A stretch of DNA of 64,000 nucleotides, from the NCBI RefSeq assembly GCF_008630495.1, contig NZ_VWOJ01000001.1:682001-746000 (forward strand), written 5' to 3'. The notes beneath the pieces were generated by a model. The model did no database searches. It was given only the letters and a program-made list of their open reading frames with translations, and was not told the DNA's origin. This document shows, in pieces, positions 18,869 to 28,496 of this stretch. The DNA comes from Alkalicaulis satelles. Its GTDB lineage: Bacteria > Pseudomonadota > Alphaproteobacteria > Caulobacterales > Maricaulaceae. The first letter of the stretch is position 1. Each line of letters starts with the position of its first letter. Both the position numbers and the translations under genes were made by a program.

Positions 18869-21283
18869 CTACTCGACCACGGTCAGGGTGGTGGAGCGCA
18901 GCTCGGCGGAGTTCGGTCCGGCCGAGATGGTGAAGGTCCCCGGCTCCACCTCACGCTCCATCTGAAGGTTCCACAGAGACAGCGCCTCAGGCTCCAGCTC
19001 GAAGCGCACGGTGCGCCGCTCGCCAGGGCGCAGTGTGACGCGCTCAAAGCCCTTCAGCTCGAGAACAGGACGGGTGATCGTGGCCACATCGTCGCGCACA
19101 TAGAGCTGGACCACCTCGTCGCCGAGCCGGTCGCCGGTATTGCGCACGTCGACCTCCACGACCGCCGTCTCGCCCACGCGGATGGAAGCGCGCTGCAGGC
19201 GCGGTTCGGAGATGTCGAATGTGGTGTAGGACAGGCCAAAGCCGAACGGGAAGAGCGGGCTGACATCGTCCAGCAGATAGCCGCGGCGCGCGGTCGGCTT
19301 GTGATTATAGAAGACCGGCAGATGGCCCGCCGAGCGTGCGAAGCTGACCGGCAGCTTGCCGCCCGGATTGACCGCGCCGAACACCACGTCGGCCACCGCA
19401 TTGCCGGTCTCCTGACCCAGATACCAGCCCTCAATCACCGCATCGGCGTTCTCCAGAAGCTCCTGGATCGCCAGCGGGCGGCCATTGAGCAAAAGGACCA
19501 CGGTGGGCTTGCCCAGCGCGAAGATTTCGCGGGCCAGATCCATCTGCTGGCCGAACAGCTCCAGCGTGGGGCGGTCGCCCAGATGGTATTCGGCCCAGGC
19601 CTCGCGGCTGAGCTGCTCGTTCTCGCCCAGCACCATGAGGATGACGTCCGCATCGCGCGCCGCTTCCACGGCCTCGGCGATCAGGCGTTCATTGACCTCG
19701 GCCGGCACCGGATCAACGTCATCGGCGGCCCATTCGCGGCTTTCGGTCAGGCGCACGCCTTCGGAATAGATGACATTGAAATTGCCATGCTGCTCAGCGG
19801 CGTTCTCCATGCCCTCCAGCACGCTGACCACATGGCGGGGAATGTCGCTATAGCCGCCCAGCGGGGTATCCACTGCATGGGTGCCCAGCACGGCCAGCGT
19901 GCCGGTGCGGGCCGGGTCGAGCGGCAGGGTTCCGTTATTGGACAGAAGCACCATGGCCCGCTGGGCCGCCTCGCGCGCCAGCGCAATGGCCTCCGGCGTG
20001 GCCGTCAGGCCTTCCGCGGCGTCTTCGTCCACATACGGATCATCAAAAAGGCCGGCCAGGAATTTCATGGTCAGCAGGCGGCGCACGGCGGCGTCGACCG
20101 CCTCTTCAGACACCCGGCCTTCGCGCACCAGGCGCACAAGATGGGGATAGCCGTCCGGGTCGGGCAGTTCGATATCCACCGTCGCGTCCATAGCCCGCAC
20201 CACGGCGTCATCGATATCGTCGAGCATCTGGTGGCGGGTGATGATCTCTCGGATCGCGAAATAGTCACTGACGATCACGCCATCAAAGCCCCATTCCTCG
20301 CGCAAGACGTCATTGAGCAGCCAGCGATTGGCGTGGCTGGGCAGGCCGTCAATCTCGTTATAGGAGGCCATCACCGACATCACAGGCAGCTGGGTGATCG
20401 CCGCCTCGAAGGGCGGGAAGAACACCTCGCGCAGCGTGCGCTCGGAGATATTGGCCGGGCCGATATTGATGCCCGATTCCGGCTCGCCATGGCCGGTCAT
20501 GTGCTTGAGCGTCACAAACACCCGCTCGGGCTCCAGCGGCAATGTCTCGCCCTGGAAACCGCGAATGGCGGCCAGACCGATCTCGGTGACCAGATAGGGG
20601 TCTTCCCCATAGGTCTCCTCGATGCGGCCCCAGCGCGGATCGCGCGCCACATCGACCACCGGAGACAGAACCAGGCGCGCGCCGCGTGCGCGCACCTCGC
20701 TGGCGGTCGTGGTGAACACGCGCTCCACCAGATCACGGTCCCAGGTGCTGGCCAGCGCAATCGATTGCGGGAAGCTGGTCGAACCGCGCGCCACATAGCC
20801 GTGCAGCGCTTCTTCATGGAACATGACCGGGATGCCAAGCCGCGTATTCTCGATGGCCCAGCGCTGGGCGGCGTTGATGTATTCGGCGGTCTGGCGCTCG
20901 GTGCGGTTGACCGCGCCTTCATTCGCGCCTGCGGCCACATTGTCCGGATCGGCGCCGCGGAAATCGGAGGGGCGGGAAATCTGGCCGATCCCGTGCGGAT
21001 AATTCTGCGAGGCCAGTTCAGGATCGAAATCGCCATCGGGCGTCTCGATATCGCCCTTGGACAGCCAGATGCCGATCATCTGGGCGACCTTCTCCTCCAG
21101 CGTCATGTGTGAAAGCAGGTCTTCAACACGAACCTCGACCGGCTGGGAGGCGTCGCGATAGATCGCATCTTCGCCAGGCTCAACCGCCGCATGGGCGATC
21201 GCCCCGCCCGACATGGCCAGACCCGCTGCAGCAAGCGCGGCCAGCCAGCCCCGCATTGGTCTGCGTAATTCAACGACGCTCAT
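18869..21283 (-). CDS. GH3 beta-xylosidase/beta-glucosidase
   Basis: Family 3 glycosidase of about 804 aa, a different subgroup from the GH3 at 153-2693. A signal peptide spans residues 1-32 (ends IAHA). MTLEEKVAQM near residue 60, KHMTGHGEPESG near 260 and nucleophile Asp340 in VIVSDYF define the catalytic domain. The second domain follows, and a fibronectin-III-like domain closes the protein (residues about 690-795; RPGERRTVRFEL). The start at 21283 is preferred over an in-frame ATG ten codons upstream because AGGGGAGGGA lies just before it. A LacI-type operator ends 45 bp upstream, and the next gene is GH115, so it heads a GH3-GH115 operon. Substrate is inferred to be xylobiose and short xylo-oligosaccharides, probably periplasmic. 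Confidence 0.88.
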   Translation of the reverse strand: MSVVELRRPMRGWLAALAAAGLAMSGGAIAHAAVEPGEDAIYRDASQPVEVRVEDLLSHMTLEEKVAQMIGIWLSKGDIETPDGDFDPELASQNYPHGIGQISRPSDFRGADPDNVAAGANEGAVNRTERQTAEYINAAQRWAIENTRLGIPVMFHEEALHGYVARGSTSFPQSIALASTWDRDLVERVFTTTASEVRARGARLVLSPVVDVARDPRWGRIEETYGEDPYLVTEIGLAAIRGFQGETLPLEPERVFVTLKHMTGHGEPESGINIGPANISERTLREVFFPPFEAAITQLPVMSVMASYNEIDGLPSHANRWLLNDVLREEWGFDGVIVSDYFAIREIITRHQMLDDIDDAVVRAMDATVDIELPDPDGYPHLVRLVREGRVSEEAVDAAVRRLLTMKFLAGLFDDPYVDEDAAEGLTATPEAIALAREAAQRAMVLLSNNGTLPLDPARTGTLAVLGTHAVDTPLGGYSDIPRHVVSVLEGMENAAEQHGNFNVIYSEGVRLTESREWAADDVDPVPAEVNERLIAEAVEAARDADVILMVLGENEQLSREAWAEYHLGDRPTLELFGQQMDLAREIFALGKPTVVLLLNGRPLAIQELLENADAVIEGWYLGQETGNAVADVVFGAVNPGGKLPVSFARSAGHLPVFYNHKPTARRGYLLDDVSPLFPFGFGLSYTTFDISEPRLQRASIRVGETAVVEVDVRNTGDRLGDEVVQLYVRDDVATITRPVLELKGFERVTLRPGERRTVRFELEPEALSLWNLQMEREVEPGTFTISAGPNSAELRSTTLTVVE

Positions 21284-21327
21284 TGTCAGTCCCTCCCCTG
21301 TGATCCGGCTCATTGAGCGGCCAGATA

Positions 21328-21341
21328 TGATAGCGCTACCA
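21328..21341. promoter_or_regulatory. LacI-type operator upstream of GH3-GH115 operon
   Basis: TGATAGCGCTACCA, two differences from the perfect palindrome at 30477. It lies 45 bp before the chosen GH3 start, which itself supports that start choice because the spacing equals the other operators. Confidence 0.72.
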
Positions 21342-21375
21342 CACCCTAGTTCGGCGGCGGGAAGGCGGTCAATGA

Positions 21376-21390
21376 ATTTGTCTGATTATT
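21376..21390. promoter_or_regulatory. Candidate GntR (FadR-type) operator 3
   Basis: ATTTGTCTGATTATT. Left half is a perfect ATTTGTC half-site, the right half is weaker. It is in the divergent region between the GH3-GH115 operon and the GntR gene, beyond the LacI-type site. Confidence 0.5.
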
Positions 21391-21442
21391 CGCGCCAAGT
21401 GGACACTCCCCGCGCTTCAGTTTATCTGGGTACTGAGTGTTG

Positions 21443-21457
21443 ATATGTCTGATAAGC
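21443..21457. promoter_or_regulatory. Candidate GntR (FadR-type) operator 4
   Basis: ATATGTCTGATAAGC, 41 bp before the GntR start codon. Its position suggests autoregulation of the GntR gene. Confidence 0.5.
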
Positions 21458-21497
21458 GCCGTCTGTCCTGCGGCGCCCCTTAACCGGAGCGAGACCG

Positions 21498-22280
21498 ATG
21501 GCTGCCCGGCGCCGCGATGTCCTGGCTGCGATGGCCCCTGCAGAACGCCCCCTGACGCGCATTCATGGCACGATTGCGCATGATCTGGGTGTGGCCATCG
21601 TCTCGGGGCGCTACAAGCCGGGCGAGACTTTGCCCACCGAGATCGAATTCAGCGAACAGCTCAAGGTCTCGCGCAGCGCCTATCGCGAGGCGGTGCGCAC
21701 CCTGGCCGCCAAGGGGCTGGTGGAAAGCCGTCCCAAGACCGGCACGCGCATCGCCGAACAATACCGCTGGAATCTGCTCGACCCGGATGTGCTGGCCTGG
21801 TTCTTTGAAGCCGAGCCCCTGCCCAAGCTGGTCGAGGGCCTGTTCGAGCTGCGCCTGATCGTGGAGCCCGCCGCCGCGGCGCTGGCCGCCGAACGGCGCG
21901 ATTCCCGGCATCTCACACGCATGCGCGAGGCCCTGATGCGCATGGAGCGCCACACCGTAACCACGGCGGCCGGGCGTGATGCGGACCGGGAATTTCACGC
22001 CATCATTCTCGAGGCCACCGGCAATCCGCCCTTGCTGTGCCTGGCCAGCACCATCGGCGCAGGCGTCCACTGGACCACCGTCTACAAGGCCCGCAAGGAC
22101 GAGCTGCCCGCCGATCCCATGCCCCAGCACTGGAAAGTCTTCGACGCCATCGCCGCTGGCGGCCCCGAAGAAGCACGCGCCGCCATGGAAGTGCTGGTGC
22201 GCGGCGCGCTCAGGGACACGTCCCGCGCGCTCAAGCGTGCGGCCCCCGCGCGGCAAGGCAAACGCCCCGGCGCCGCCTGA
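21498..22280 (+). CDS. GntR family (FadR/FCD) transcriptional regulator
   Basis: 260 aa regulator with an N-terminal winged helix of the GntR type (residues about 22-88; GETLPTEIEFSEQLKVSR, then YREAVRTLAAKGLVESRPKTGTRI split across the recognition and wing segments) and an all-helical FCD effector domain (about 105-235). The metal-site pattern D-x3-H appears in DREFHAII near 159. FCD regulators commonly respond to sugar acids and other carboxylates. It lies directly upstream of xylonate dehydratase xylD on the same strand, so xylonate, its dehydrated product, or glucuronate are plausible effectors; this is inference. GGAG precedes the ATG by 9 bp. Five matching palindromes are seen at 7340, 7515, 21376, 21443 and 22350. 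Confidence 0.85.
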   Translation: MAARRRDVLAAMAPAERPLTRIHGTIAHDLGVAIVSGRYKPGETLPTEIEFSEQLKVSRSAYREAVRTLAAKGLVESRPKTGTRIAEQYRWNLLDPDVLAWFFEAEPLPKLVEGLFELRLIVEPAAAALAAERRDSRHLTRMREALMRMERHTVTTAAGRDADREFHAIILEATGNPPLLCLASTIGAGVHWTTVYKARKDELPADPMPQHWKVFDAIAAGGPEEARAAMEVLVRGALRDTSRALKRAAPARQGKRPGAA

Positions 22281-22349
22281 CGCGATCGTGATGGACACGA
22301 AGCGGGCGAAGCGCCCAAAGAGCGCTTGCGGGGTCCGGGATTCAGCTTT

Positions 22350-22364
22350 ATTTGTCGGACTAAT
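22350..22364. promoter_or_regulatory. Candidate GntR (FadR-type) operator 5, upstream of xylD
   Basis: ATTTGTCGGACTAAT is the best match to ATTTGTCNGACAAAT in the window. It lies 86 bp before the chosen xylD start and 70 bp after the GntR stop, giving xylD a promoter of its own under likely GntR control. Confidence 0.58.
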
Positions 22365-22450
22365 GGCGCTTGATCGTCAAAGTCCAACTGTCGCGCTGCC
22401 CGGACCTGACCGGCCCTGCCCGCGCGAATAATATGACAAGGCATAAGATT

Positions 22451-24235
22451 ATGACCCGACGTTTGCGGTCGCGCGCCTGGCTCGACAACCCTGACAATCC
22501 TGACCTGACCGCCCTGTCGCTGGAACGGTATCTCAATTACGGCCTGACCCTGGACGAGCTGCGCTCGGGCAAGCCGATTATCGGCATCGCCCAGACCGGC
22601 TCGGACCTGGCGCCATGCAACCGCCACCACATCACCCTGGCCCAGCGCGTGCGCGAAGGCATTCGCGAGGCGGGCGGGATCGCGATTGAATTTCCCGTCC
22701 ACCCTATCCACGAGAACGGCAAGCGCCCCACCGCCGCACTGGACCGCAATCTGGCGTATATGGGTCTGGTCGAGCTGCTCTACGGCTATCCCATTGACGG
22801 CGTGGTGCTGACCATTGGCTGCGACAAGACCACGCCCGCCTGTCTGATGGCGGCCTCCACCGTGGACATTCCCGCCATCGCGCTGTCCGTCGGGCCCATG
22901 CTCAATGGCTGGCACAAGGGCCAGCGCGTGGGCTCGGGCTCCATCGTGTGGCAGGCGCGCCAGATGATGGCGGCCGGCGAGATCGACTATGAGGGCTTTA
23001 TCGAGCTGGCGGCCACCAGCGCGCCTTCGGTGGGCTATTGCAACACCATGGGCACGGCCACCACCATGAACTCGCTGACCGAGGCGCTCGGCATGAGCCT
23101 GCCCGGCAGCGCCGCCATCCCTGCGCCCTACCGCGAGCGCCCGCAAATGGCCTACGCCACAGGCAAGCGCATCGTGGACATGGTCCATGAAGACCTCAAA
23201 CCGTCGGACATTCTGACGCGCGACTCCTTCCTGAACGCCATCGCGGTCAGCTCGGCCATAGGCGGCTCGACCAATGCGGTGGTGCACCTGATGGCGCTGG
23301 CGCGCCACGCCCAGGTGGAGCTGGATCTGACCGACTGGCAGAGCCATGGCCACGACATCCCGCTGCTGGTCAATCTCCAGCCGGCGGGGACCTATCTGGG
23401 CGAGGATTTCCATCAGGCCGGAGGCGTGCCCGCCGTCATCGCCCAGCTCATGGGCCAGGGCCTGATCGCCGAGGACGCCCGCACCGTCAACGGGCGCACG
23501 ATTGGCGAGAACTGCCGGAACGCCGAAATCATCCTGCCCGACGTCATCCGCACGTTTGACGCGCCGCTGGCGCACAAGGCCGGGTTTCTGGTGCTCACCA
23601 GCAATCTGTTCGACAGCGCGATCATGAAGACCAGCGTGATCTCGGCCGACTTCCGCCAGCGCTATCTGTCCGATCCGCAATCGCCCAACGCCTTCGAGGG
23701 CGTGGCGGTGGTGTTTGACGGGCCGGAGGATTATCACAAGCGCATTGACGACCCGGCCGAACCCATCACGGCGCAGTCCATTCTGGTGATGCGCGGCTCG
23801 GGCACGATCGGCCATCCCGGCTCGGCCGAAGTGGTCAATATGCGCCCCCCCGCCCGGCTCATAAAGGACGGGATCAAGGCCCTGCCCTGCCTGGGCGACG
23901 GGCGCCAGTCGGGCACATCCGGCTCGGCCTCCATCCTGCACATCAGCCCGGAAGCCGCCGCAGGCGGCAATATCGCGCTCCTGAAGACCGGCGACCGGCT
24001 GCGTGTGGATCTGGAGGCGGCGCGGGTGGACTGGCTGGTCAGCGATGACGAGATCGCCACGCGCCGCCAGGCGCTGGAGGCGGCCGGGGGCTATGCCTAT
24101 CCGCCCTCCCAGACCCCCTGGCAGGAAGTCCAGCGCGGCCTGACCGGCCAGCTGGACACCGGCGCGGTGCTGGAACCGGCGGTGAAATACTACCGCATCA
24201 TCGACCGCTTCGGCACGCCCCGCGACAATCACTGA
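22451..24235 (+). CDS. xylD: D-xylonate dehydratase (IlvD/Edd family)
   Basis: Dehydrates D-xylonate to 2-dehydro-3-deoxy-D-xylonate, third step of the Weimberg pathway. IlvD/Edd family protein of 594 aa, close to the length of Caulobacter XylD. Iron-sulphur cluster cysteines are visible: APCNRHH (Cys56), GCDKTTPAC (Cys124, with the adjacent Cys131 of the next residues) and GYCNTMG near 197. The substrate and Mg sites lie in the same segments. The C-terminal domain has [14 protein letters not shown] near 445 and [12 protein letters not shown] near 480. The ATG at 22451 was chosen over an open in-frame extension of 27 codons because the extension would run across the promoter and candidate operator. 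It is separated from the rest of the pathway genes, which lie convergently on the other strand. Confidence 0.9.
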   Translation: MTRRLRSRAWLDNPDNPDLTALSLERYLNYGLTLDELRSGKPIIGIAQTGSDLAPCNRHHITLAQRVREGIREAGGIAIEFPVHPIHENGKRPTAALDRNLAYMGLVELLYGYPIDGVVLTIGCDKTTPACLMAASTVDIPAIALSVGPMLNGWHKGQRVGSGSIVWQARQMMAAGEIDYEGFIELAATSAPSVGYCNTMGTATTMNSLTEALGMSLPGSAAIPAPYRERPQMAYATGKRIVDMVHEDLKPSDILTRDSFLNAIAVSSAIGGSTNAVVHLMALARHAQVELDLTDWQSHGHDIPLLVNLQPAGTYLGEDFHQAGGVPAVIAQLMGQGLIAEDARTVNGRTIGENCRNAEIILPDVIRTFDAPLAHKAGFLVLTSNLFDSAIMKTSVISADFRQRYLSDPQSPNAFEGVAVVFDGPEDYHKRIDDPAEPITAQSILVMRGSGTIGHPGSAEVVNMRPPARLIKDGIKALPCLGDGRQSGTSGSASILHISPEAAAGGNIALLKTGDRLRVDLEAARVDWLVSDDEIATRRQALEAAGGYAYPPSQTPWQEVQRGLTGQLDTGAVLEPAVKYYRIIDRFGTPRDNH

Positions 24236-24603
24236 AGCCGGCGCCAGAGCCGGCACGGGGGCGCCGGTGACGCGCCGCTTATCCCCCTGTCTTCCGCCTG
24301 CCTTATGATGGGCCTTGCCGGTCTGATGGAAGGGCATGTTCGCGGCGCGCTCATGTCAGACCGGCGCGGGGATCATTGTCCCCCCGCTCCTGGTGTCTGG
24401 CGGCCGGTCCTCACCGATGGCGCGCCCTTCACCGCCCCGTCCGGGGCTTAATGGGGTTACGGGAATACGGACATCACCCGCGCGTGCGGACGGCCCTTCA
24501 AGGCCAAGCCACACCACCACGCCAACGCCATCCGGCCCTCAGGGGCCGTCCGCACCCCTTCCATACGCCCGCAGGCAAGCCTGGCGGGGCGCGCAGCGCT
24601 TGC
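24236..24603. other. Intergenic gap between convergent xylD and xylC
   Basis: 368 bp without a credible gene. It contains inverted repeats that could end transcription: GTGCGGACGGCCC at 24484-24496 with its complement at 24543-24555, and GGCAAGC at 24572-24578 with its complement ending at 24604 next to the xylC stop. No clear T-run was seen. Confidence 0.5.
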
Positions 24604-25461
24604 CTAAAGCGCGATCAGGTTCTGGGGCAGGCCCGGCGTCTCGACACGCAGTTTGAACAATCCGCCCGCCAGGGGCTGGGCCTTGCGCGCAGCGGCGTCC
24701 TGACCGAGCCAGGCCGTGGTGCAGTAGAGGGTCTTGAGATCATCATCGCCGAAGGCGGCCTTGGTGATCGCCGAGACCGGGAAGGCGATCTTGTCCAGTT
24801 CCCGCCCGTCCGGCGCAAAGCGCGCCACGCCCCAGCCGCCGAACAGGCCCACATGCAACACGCCTGCGCTGTCCACGCTGGGCCCGTCGGCATAGCCTTC
24901 ATGGGTCACCGCAAACACGCGCTTGTTCGAGATGCGCCCCTCTGCGTGATCGAAAGCGTAGATGGTCTTGTCCAGCGTGTCGTGATGATAGAGCGTCGCC
25001 CCGTCCGGGCTCAGGGCCGGGCCATTGGTGACGCCATAGCCGTCATCCATCAGGCTCAGCTCGCCCCCGGCCCAGCGATAGAGCGCGCCGGTCTTTTGCT
25101 GCTCGCTGTCATCCATGGTGCCGAACCAGAGCGCGCCGTCGGGCGCGGCGAATCCGTCATTGATGCGGTTTTGCGGGCGGCCGGCCTCCACCTCGCACAA
25201 GCGTTCAAAATCGCCCTTATCCGGATCAAAGCGGTAGAGCCCGCCGCGCACCCCGCACACCAGCGCGCCATCGCTGGCCGGCAGGGCGAAGCCGGTCTGG
25301 TCGGGCGTGGTCCAGGACTGGCGGGAACCGTCATCCACGCCATAGCGGTGCAGGCGCCGGCCCTTGATGTCGACGAACCAGACGCAGCGCCGCGCCGCAT
25401 CCCAGACCGGGCCTTCACCCAGCTCGCATTGGCAGTCCCACAACAGTTCCGGCGCGCTCAT
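24604..25461 (-). CDS. xylC: Xylono-1,4-lactonase (SMP-30/gluconolactonase family)
   Basis: Hydrolyses D-xylono-lactone to D-xylonate, second step of the Weimberg pathway. SMP-30/regucalcin-type six-bladed propeller of 285 aa, without a signal peptide, hence cytoplasmic. Metal-site motifs expected for the family are present: CELGEGPVWD near residue 11 (Glu), ADGPS near 183, NGPALSPDG near 142 and GVRGGLYRFD near 70. It is the last gene of the xylX-xylB-transporter-xylA-xylC operon and starts 7 bp after the xylA stop. Confidence 0.88.
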   Translation of the reverse strand: MSAPELLWDCQCELGEGPVWDAARRCVWFVDIKGRRLHRYGVDDGSRQSWTTPDQTGFALPASDGALVCGVRGGLYRFDPDKGDFERLCEVEAGRPQNRINDGFAAPDGALWFGTMDDSEQQKTGALYRWAGGELSLMDDGYGVTNGPALSPDGATLYHHDTLDKTIYAFDHAEGRISNKRVFAVTHEGYADGPSVDSAGVLHVGLFGGWGVARFAPDGRELDKIAFPVSAITKAAFGDDDLKTLYCTTAWLGQDAAARKAQPLAGGLFKLRVETPGLPQNLIAL

Positions 25462-25468
25462 CTCATCT

Positions 25469-26911
25469 TCAGGACCAGCTATAGGCGGTCTTCACCTGGG
25501 TGAAGAACTCGGCTGCGGCGAAGCCCTGCTCCCTGGGGCCGTAGGAGGAGGATTTGATGCCTCCGAACGGCACATGATAGTCCACGCCCGCTGTGGGCAG
25601 ATTGACCATCACCATGCCCGCTTTCGCCCGGCGCTGGAAGTCGCGGGCATGCTTGAGCGATGTGGTGGCGATGCCCGCCGACAGGCCGAACTCCACGCCA
25701 TTGGCGGTGTGAAGCGCCTCTTCGTAATCCTTCACCCGGATCACCGAGGCGACGGGCCCGAACACCTCTTCATTATTGATGCGCATGGAGGCCCGGGTTT
25801 CGGTCACAAGCGTGGGCTGGACATACCAGCCCGGCTTTTCCAGCTGCGGGCGCTCGCCGCCGGCCGCAATCGAACCGCCTTCCTTGGCGGCGATCTCGAT
25901 ATAGCGATAGCTGGTCTCGCGCTGGTCTTCGCTGACCGCCGGTCCCACCTGCGTGTCCTTGTCCAGCGCATCGCCCACGCGCAGCGCCTTCACGCGCTCG
26001 GCCAGGGCGGCGACGAATGTGTCGTGAATGCCCTCCTCCACGATCAGCCGGGACGAGGCCGTGCAGCGCTGGCCGGTGGAGAAGAAGGCGCCATCGAGCG
26101 CAATCGTCACCGCCCGCTCCAGATCGGCGTCATTGAGCACCACCAGCGGGTTCTTGCCGCCCATCTCCAGCTGCACGCGCGCCTGACGCGCCACCGCGCC
26201 GGCCGCCACGCCCGCGCCCACTTTCTGCGAGCCGGTGAAGGAAATGCCGTCCACGTCCGGGTGGTCGACCATCGCCTGGCCGACCCGGCCGCGCCCGATC
26301 ACCATGTTCAGGACGCCATCAGGCAGGCCCGCCTCGTGCAGGATCGCCACCAGCGCCTCGGCGGTGGCCGGGGTATGTCCGGCGGGTTTGAGCACCACCG
26401 TATTGCCGAACGCCAGCGCCGGCGCGGCCTTCCAGGCGGGAATCGCGATGGGGAAATTCCACGGCGTGATCAGGCCATACACCCCCACCGCCTGACGGTA
26501 GGTCTGCACCTCCACGCCGGGCCGGGTGGAGGCCAAATTCTGGCCGTGCAGGCGCAGCGCTTCGCCAGCGAAGTATTTCAGGATGCGCGCCGCGCGCATG
26601 GTCTCGCCAATGCCCTCGGGCAGGGTCTTGCCCTCCTCGCGAGAGAGCAATCGCCCCACCTCCTGGGCCCGCGCCATCAGTAGCGAACCGGCCTTGTCCA
26701 GCACGTCCGAACGCACTTCCGGCGAGGCTTCGGACCAGGCCGGGAAGGCGGCGCGGGCGGCGGAGACGGCGGCGTCCACATCCTCCGCCGTCCCGTCCGG
26801 CGTGCGGGCCACCACATCGCGCGTGTCCGACGGGTTCAGGCTTTCAGCCGGGCGGTCATCGCCCTGCCTGCGGCCCCCGATCCAGTGCGACAGTTCGAGT
26901 GTGGCGGCCAT
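25469..26911 (-). CDS. xylA: 2-oxoglutarate semialdehyde dehydrogenase (ALDH family)
   Basis: NAD(P)-dependent aldehyde dehydrogenase, 480 aa, oxidising 2-oxoglutarate semialdehyde to 2-oxoglutarate, the last step of the Weimberg pathway. Family motifs: ITPWNFPIAIP near residue 145, FTGSQKVG near 225, general-base Glu in QLEMGGKNP near 250 and catalytic Cys in TGQRCTAS near 284. The C-terminal PFGGIKSSSYG-type motif is also present. Assignment to this substrate rests on its place between the xylose transporter and xylC. The symbol follows Caulobacter usage, where xylA is this dehydrogenase and not xylose isomerase. Gap of 19 bp to the transporter. Confidence 0.88.
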   Translation of the reverse strand: MAATLELSHWIGGRRQGDDRPAESLNPSDTRDVVARTPDGTAEDVDAAVSAARAAFPAWSEASPEVRSDVLDKAGSLLMARAQEVGRLLSREEGKTLPEGIGETMRAARILKYFAGEALRLHGQNLASTRPGVEVQTYRQAVGVYGLITPWNFPIAIPAWKAAPALAFGNTVVLKPAGHTPATAEALVAILHEAGLPDGVLNMVIGRGRVGQAMVDHPDVDGISFTGSQKVGAGVAAGAVARQARVQLEMGGKNPLVVLNDADLERAVTIALDGAFFSTGQRCTASSRLIVEEGIHDTFVAALAERVKALRVGDALDKDTQVGPAVSEDQRETSYRYIEIAAKEGGSIAAGGERPQLEKPGWYVQPTLVTETRASMRINNEEVFGPVASVIRVKDYEEALHTANGVEFGLSAGIATTSLKHARDFQRRAKAGMVMVNLPTAGVDYHVPFGGIKSSSYGPREQGFAAAEFFTQVKTAYSWS

Positions 26912-26930
26912 GGCGTGAGGTCCTTTCGTA

Positions 26931-28439
26931 TCAGCCGGTCATCTGTTCGAGTTCCTTGCCGCGTGTCTCGCGCACGATCACCAGGACGAAGAAGAAGGAG
27001 ATCAGGGCGCACGTGGCGTAGAAGCTGTAAGCGGCCATCAGCCCGAGCCCGGCCGCCATGATGGGGAAGCTCATCGTGATCGCAAAATTGGCGATCCACT
27101 GGGCGAAGCCGGAGACGGCGAGCCCTGAGCCGCGGATCTGGTTGGGGAACATCTCGCCGAGCATCACCCACATCACCGGGCCCCAGGAGAAGTTGAAGAA
27201 CATCACATAGACATTGGCCGCCACCAGAGCCAGCAAGCCCATGGACGGGCGCAGGTCGAGCACGCTGGAGCTCAGCACCGCGCCTTCGGGATAGGCTGTG
27301 CCGCTGGCCAGCACCGTGCCCGGCTCCAGCACTGTGCCCGCCGCCAGGAATGTCCCGGTGGAGAAGGCATAGGCGACCAGGCCCAGCGTCACCGCCATGC
27401 CGAACGAGCCGATCAGCAGCATGGGCTTGCGGCCCACCTTGTCGATGACCATCAGGCCGGCGATCACCGCGGCGATGGACAGGGCGCCCGAGACCACATT
27501 GATCATCAGCGCATCGCCCTCGCTCAGGCCCACCGACTGCCAGAGCACCGCGCCGTAATAGAAGACCACATTGATGCCCACGAGCTGCTGGAACACCGCC
27601 AGCCCGATGCCCGCCCACACGATCAGGCGCACGCCGCCCTTCTCGCGGTCCAGAAGGTCGGAGAGTTTGGGCTTGTGATCGGACGCCAGAGAGGCGCGGA
27701 TTTCCTCCACCTTCATCTTCGCCGCTTCAGCGCCGAACAGGCGGGTCAGCACCGCCTCGGCCTGATCGGTCTTGCCCTTGATGACCAGAAAGCGCGGGCT
27801 TTCAGGAATGCGGAACAGGGCGATGAAGAAAATGATGGCCGGGATCAGCTCGACCCAGAACATCCAGCGCCAGGTCTGGAAGCCCAGCCAGAACTCCGCC
27901 GTGGATCCGCCTGCGGCGTTGGCCAGCAGGTAATTGGCCAGGAAGGAGAAGAACAGGCCGGAAATGATGGCGATCTGCTGGATGGTGGTCAGACGCCCGC
28001 GCATGCGCGCCGGGGCGATCTCGGAGATATAGGCCGGCGCCATGACGCTGGCCGCGCCCACCGCCAGGCCGCCCAGAATGCGGAAGACGATGAACTCGCC
28101 CGAGCTGTTGGCGACGCCCGAGCCCCAGGCGCTGATCACGAAGAACACAGCCGCCACGATCATCATGGTGCGCCGGCCGAAAATATCGGCGGCCCGGCCC
28201 GCGAACGCCGCGCCGATGGCGCAGCCCAGCAGCATGGAGGCGACATTGAACCCGGTGCCGATATCCTCCGAGCCGAACGCGCCCCTCAGCCCGTCCACCG
28301 TGCCGTTGATCACCCCGCTGTCATACCCGAACAGGAAGCCCCCGATGGTGGCCACCAGAGCGGTGGTGATGATGAAGCCCATATTGGCCTGTTCAGCGTC
28401 CGCCGAACCGGCCGCTCCCGGAGCCGAGAGATTGGCCAT
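26931..28439 (-). CDS. MFS sugar porter, probable D-xylose transporter
   Basis: Major facilitator of the sugar porter family, 502 aa with 12 predicted membrane segments, probably D-xylose:H+ symport across the inner membrane. Hallmarks: GYDSGVINGT after TM1, the DIFGRR loop near residue 85, RILGGLAVGAASV near 120, PESPRFL near 211, FQQLVGINVVFYY near 285 and GRKPML near 338. An unusual periplasmic loop before TM10 contains three GT-containing repeats (AAGTVLEPGTVLASGT) of about 30 extra residues. It lies in the xylose operon between xylB and xylA. Xylose as the cargo is inferred from context. Confidence 0.87.
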   Translation of the reverse strand: MANLSAPGAAGSADAEQANMGFIITTALVATIGGFLFGYDSGVINGTVDGLRGAFGSEDIGTGFNVASMLLGCAIGAAFAGRAADIFGRRTMMIVAAVFFVISAWGSGVANSSGEFIVFRILGGLAVGAASVMAPAYISEIAPARMRGRLTTIQQIAIISGLFFSFLANYLLANAAGGSTAEFWLGFQTWRWMFWVELIPAIIFFIALFRIPESPRFLVIKGKTDQAEAVLTRLFGAEAAKMKVEEIRASLASDHKPKLSDLLDREKGGVRLIVWAGIGLAVFQQLVGINVVFYYGAVLWQSVGLSEGDALMINVVSGALSIAAVIAGLMVIDKVGRKPMLLIGSFGMAVTLGLVAYAFSTGTFLAAGTVLEPGTVLASGTAYPEGAVLSSSVLDLRPSMGLLALVAANVYVMFFNFSWGPVMWVMLGEMFPNQIRGSGLAVSGFAQWIANFAITMSFPIMAAGLGLMAAYSFYATCALISFFFVLVIVRETRGKELEQMTG

Positions 28440-28496
28440 GTCTTAGTCCTCCCCTGAAGGCCTCTTTGCGGGCCTGGTGTTCTTGCCGTCCAGGTT

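Noticed and set aside
22082..24337. 751-aa minus-strand open frame
   Set aside because: Antisense to xylD and the GntR gene; no recognisable domain.
24352..24366. ATGTCAGACC partial match to the GntR-type palindrome
   Set aside because: Sits between the 3' ends of convergent genes and only the left half fits.
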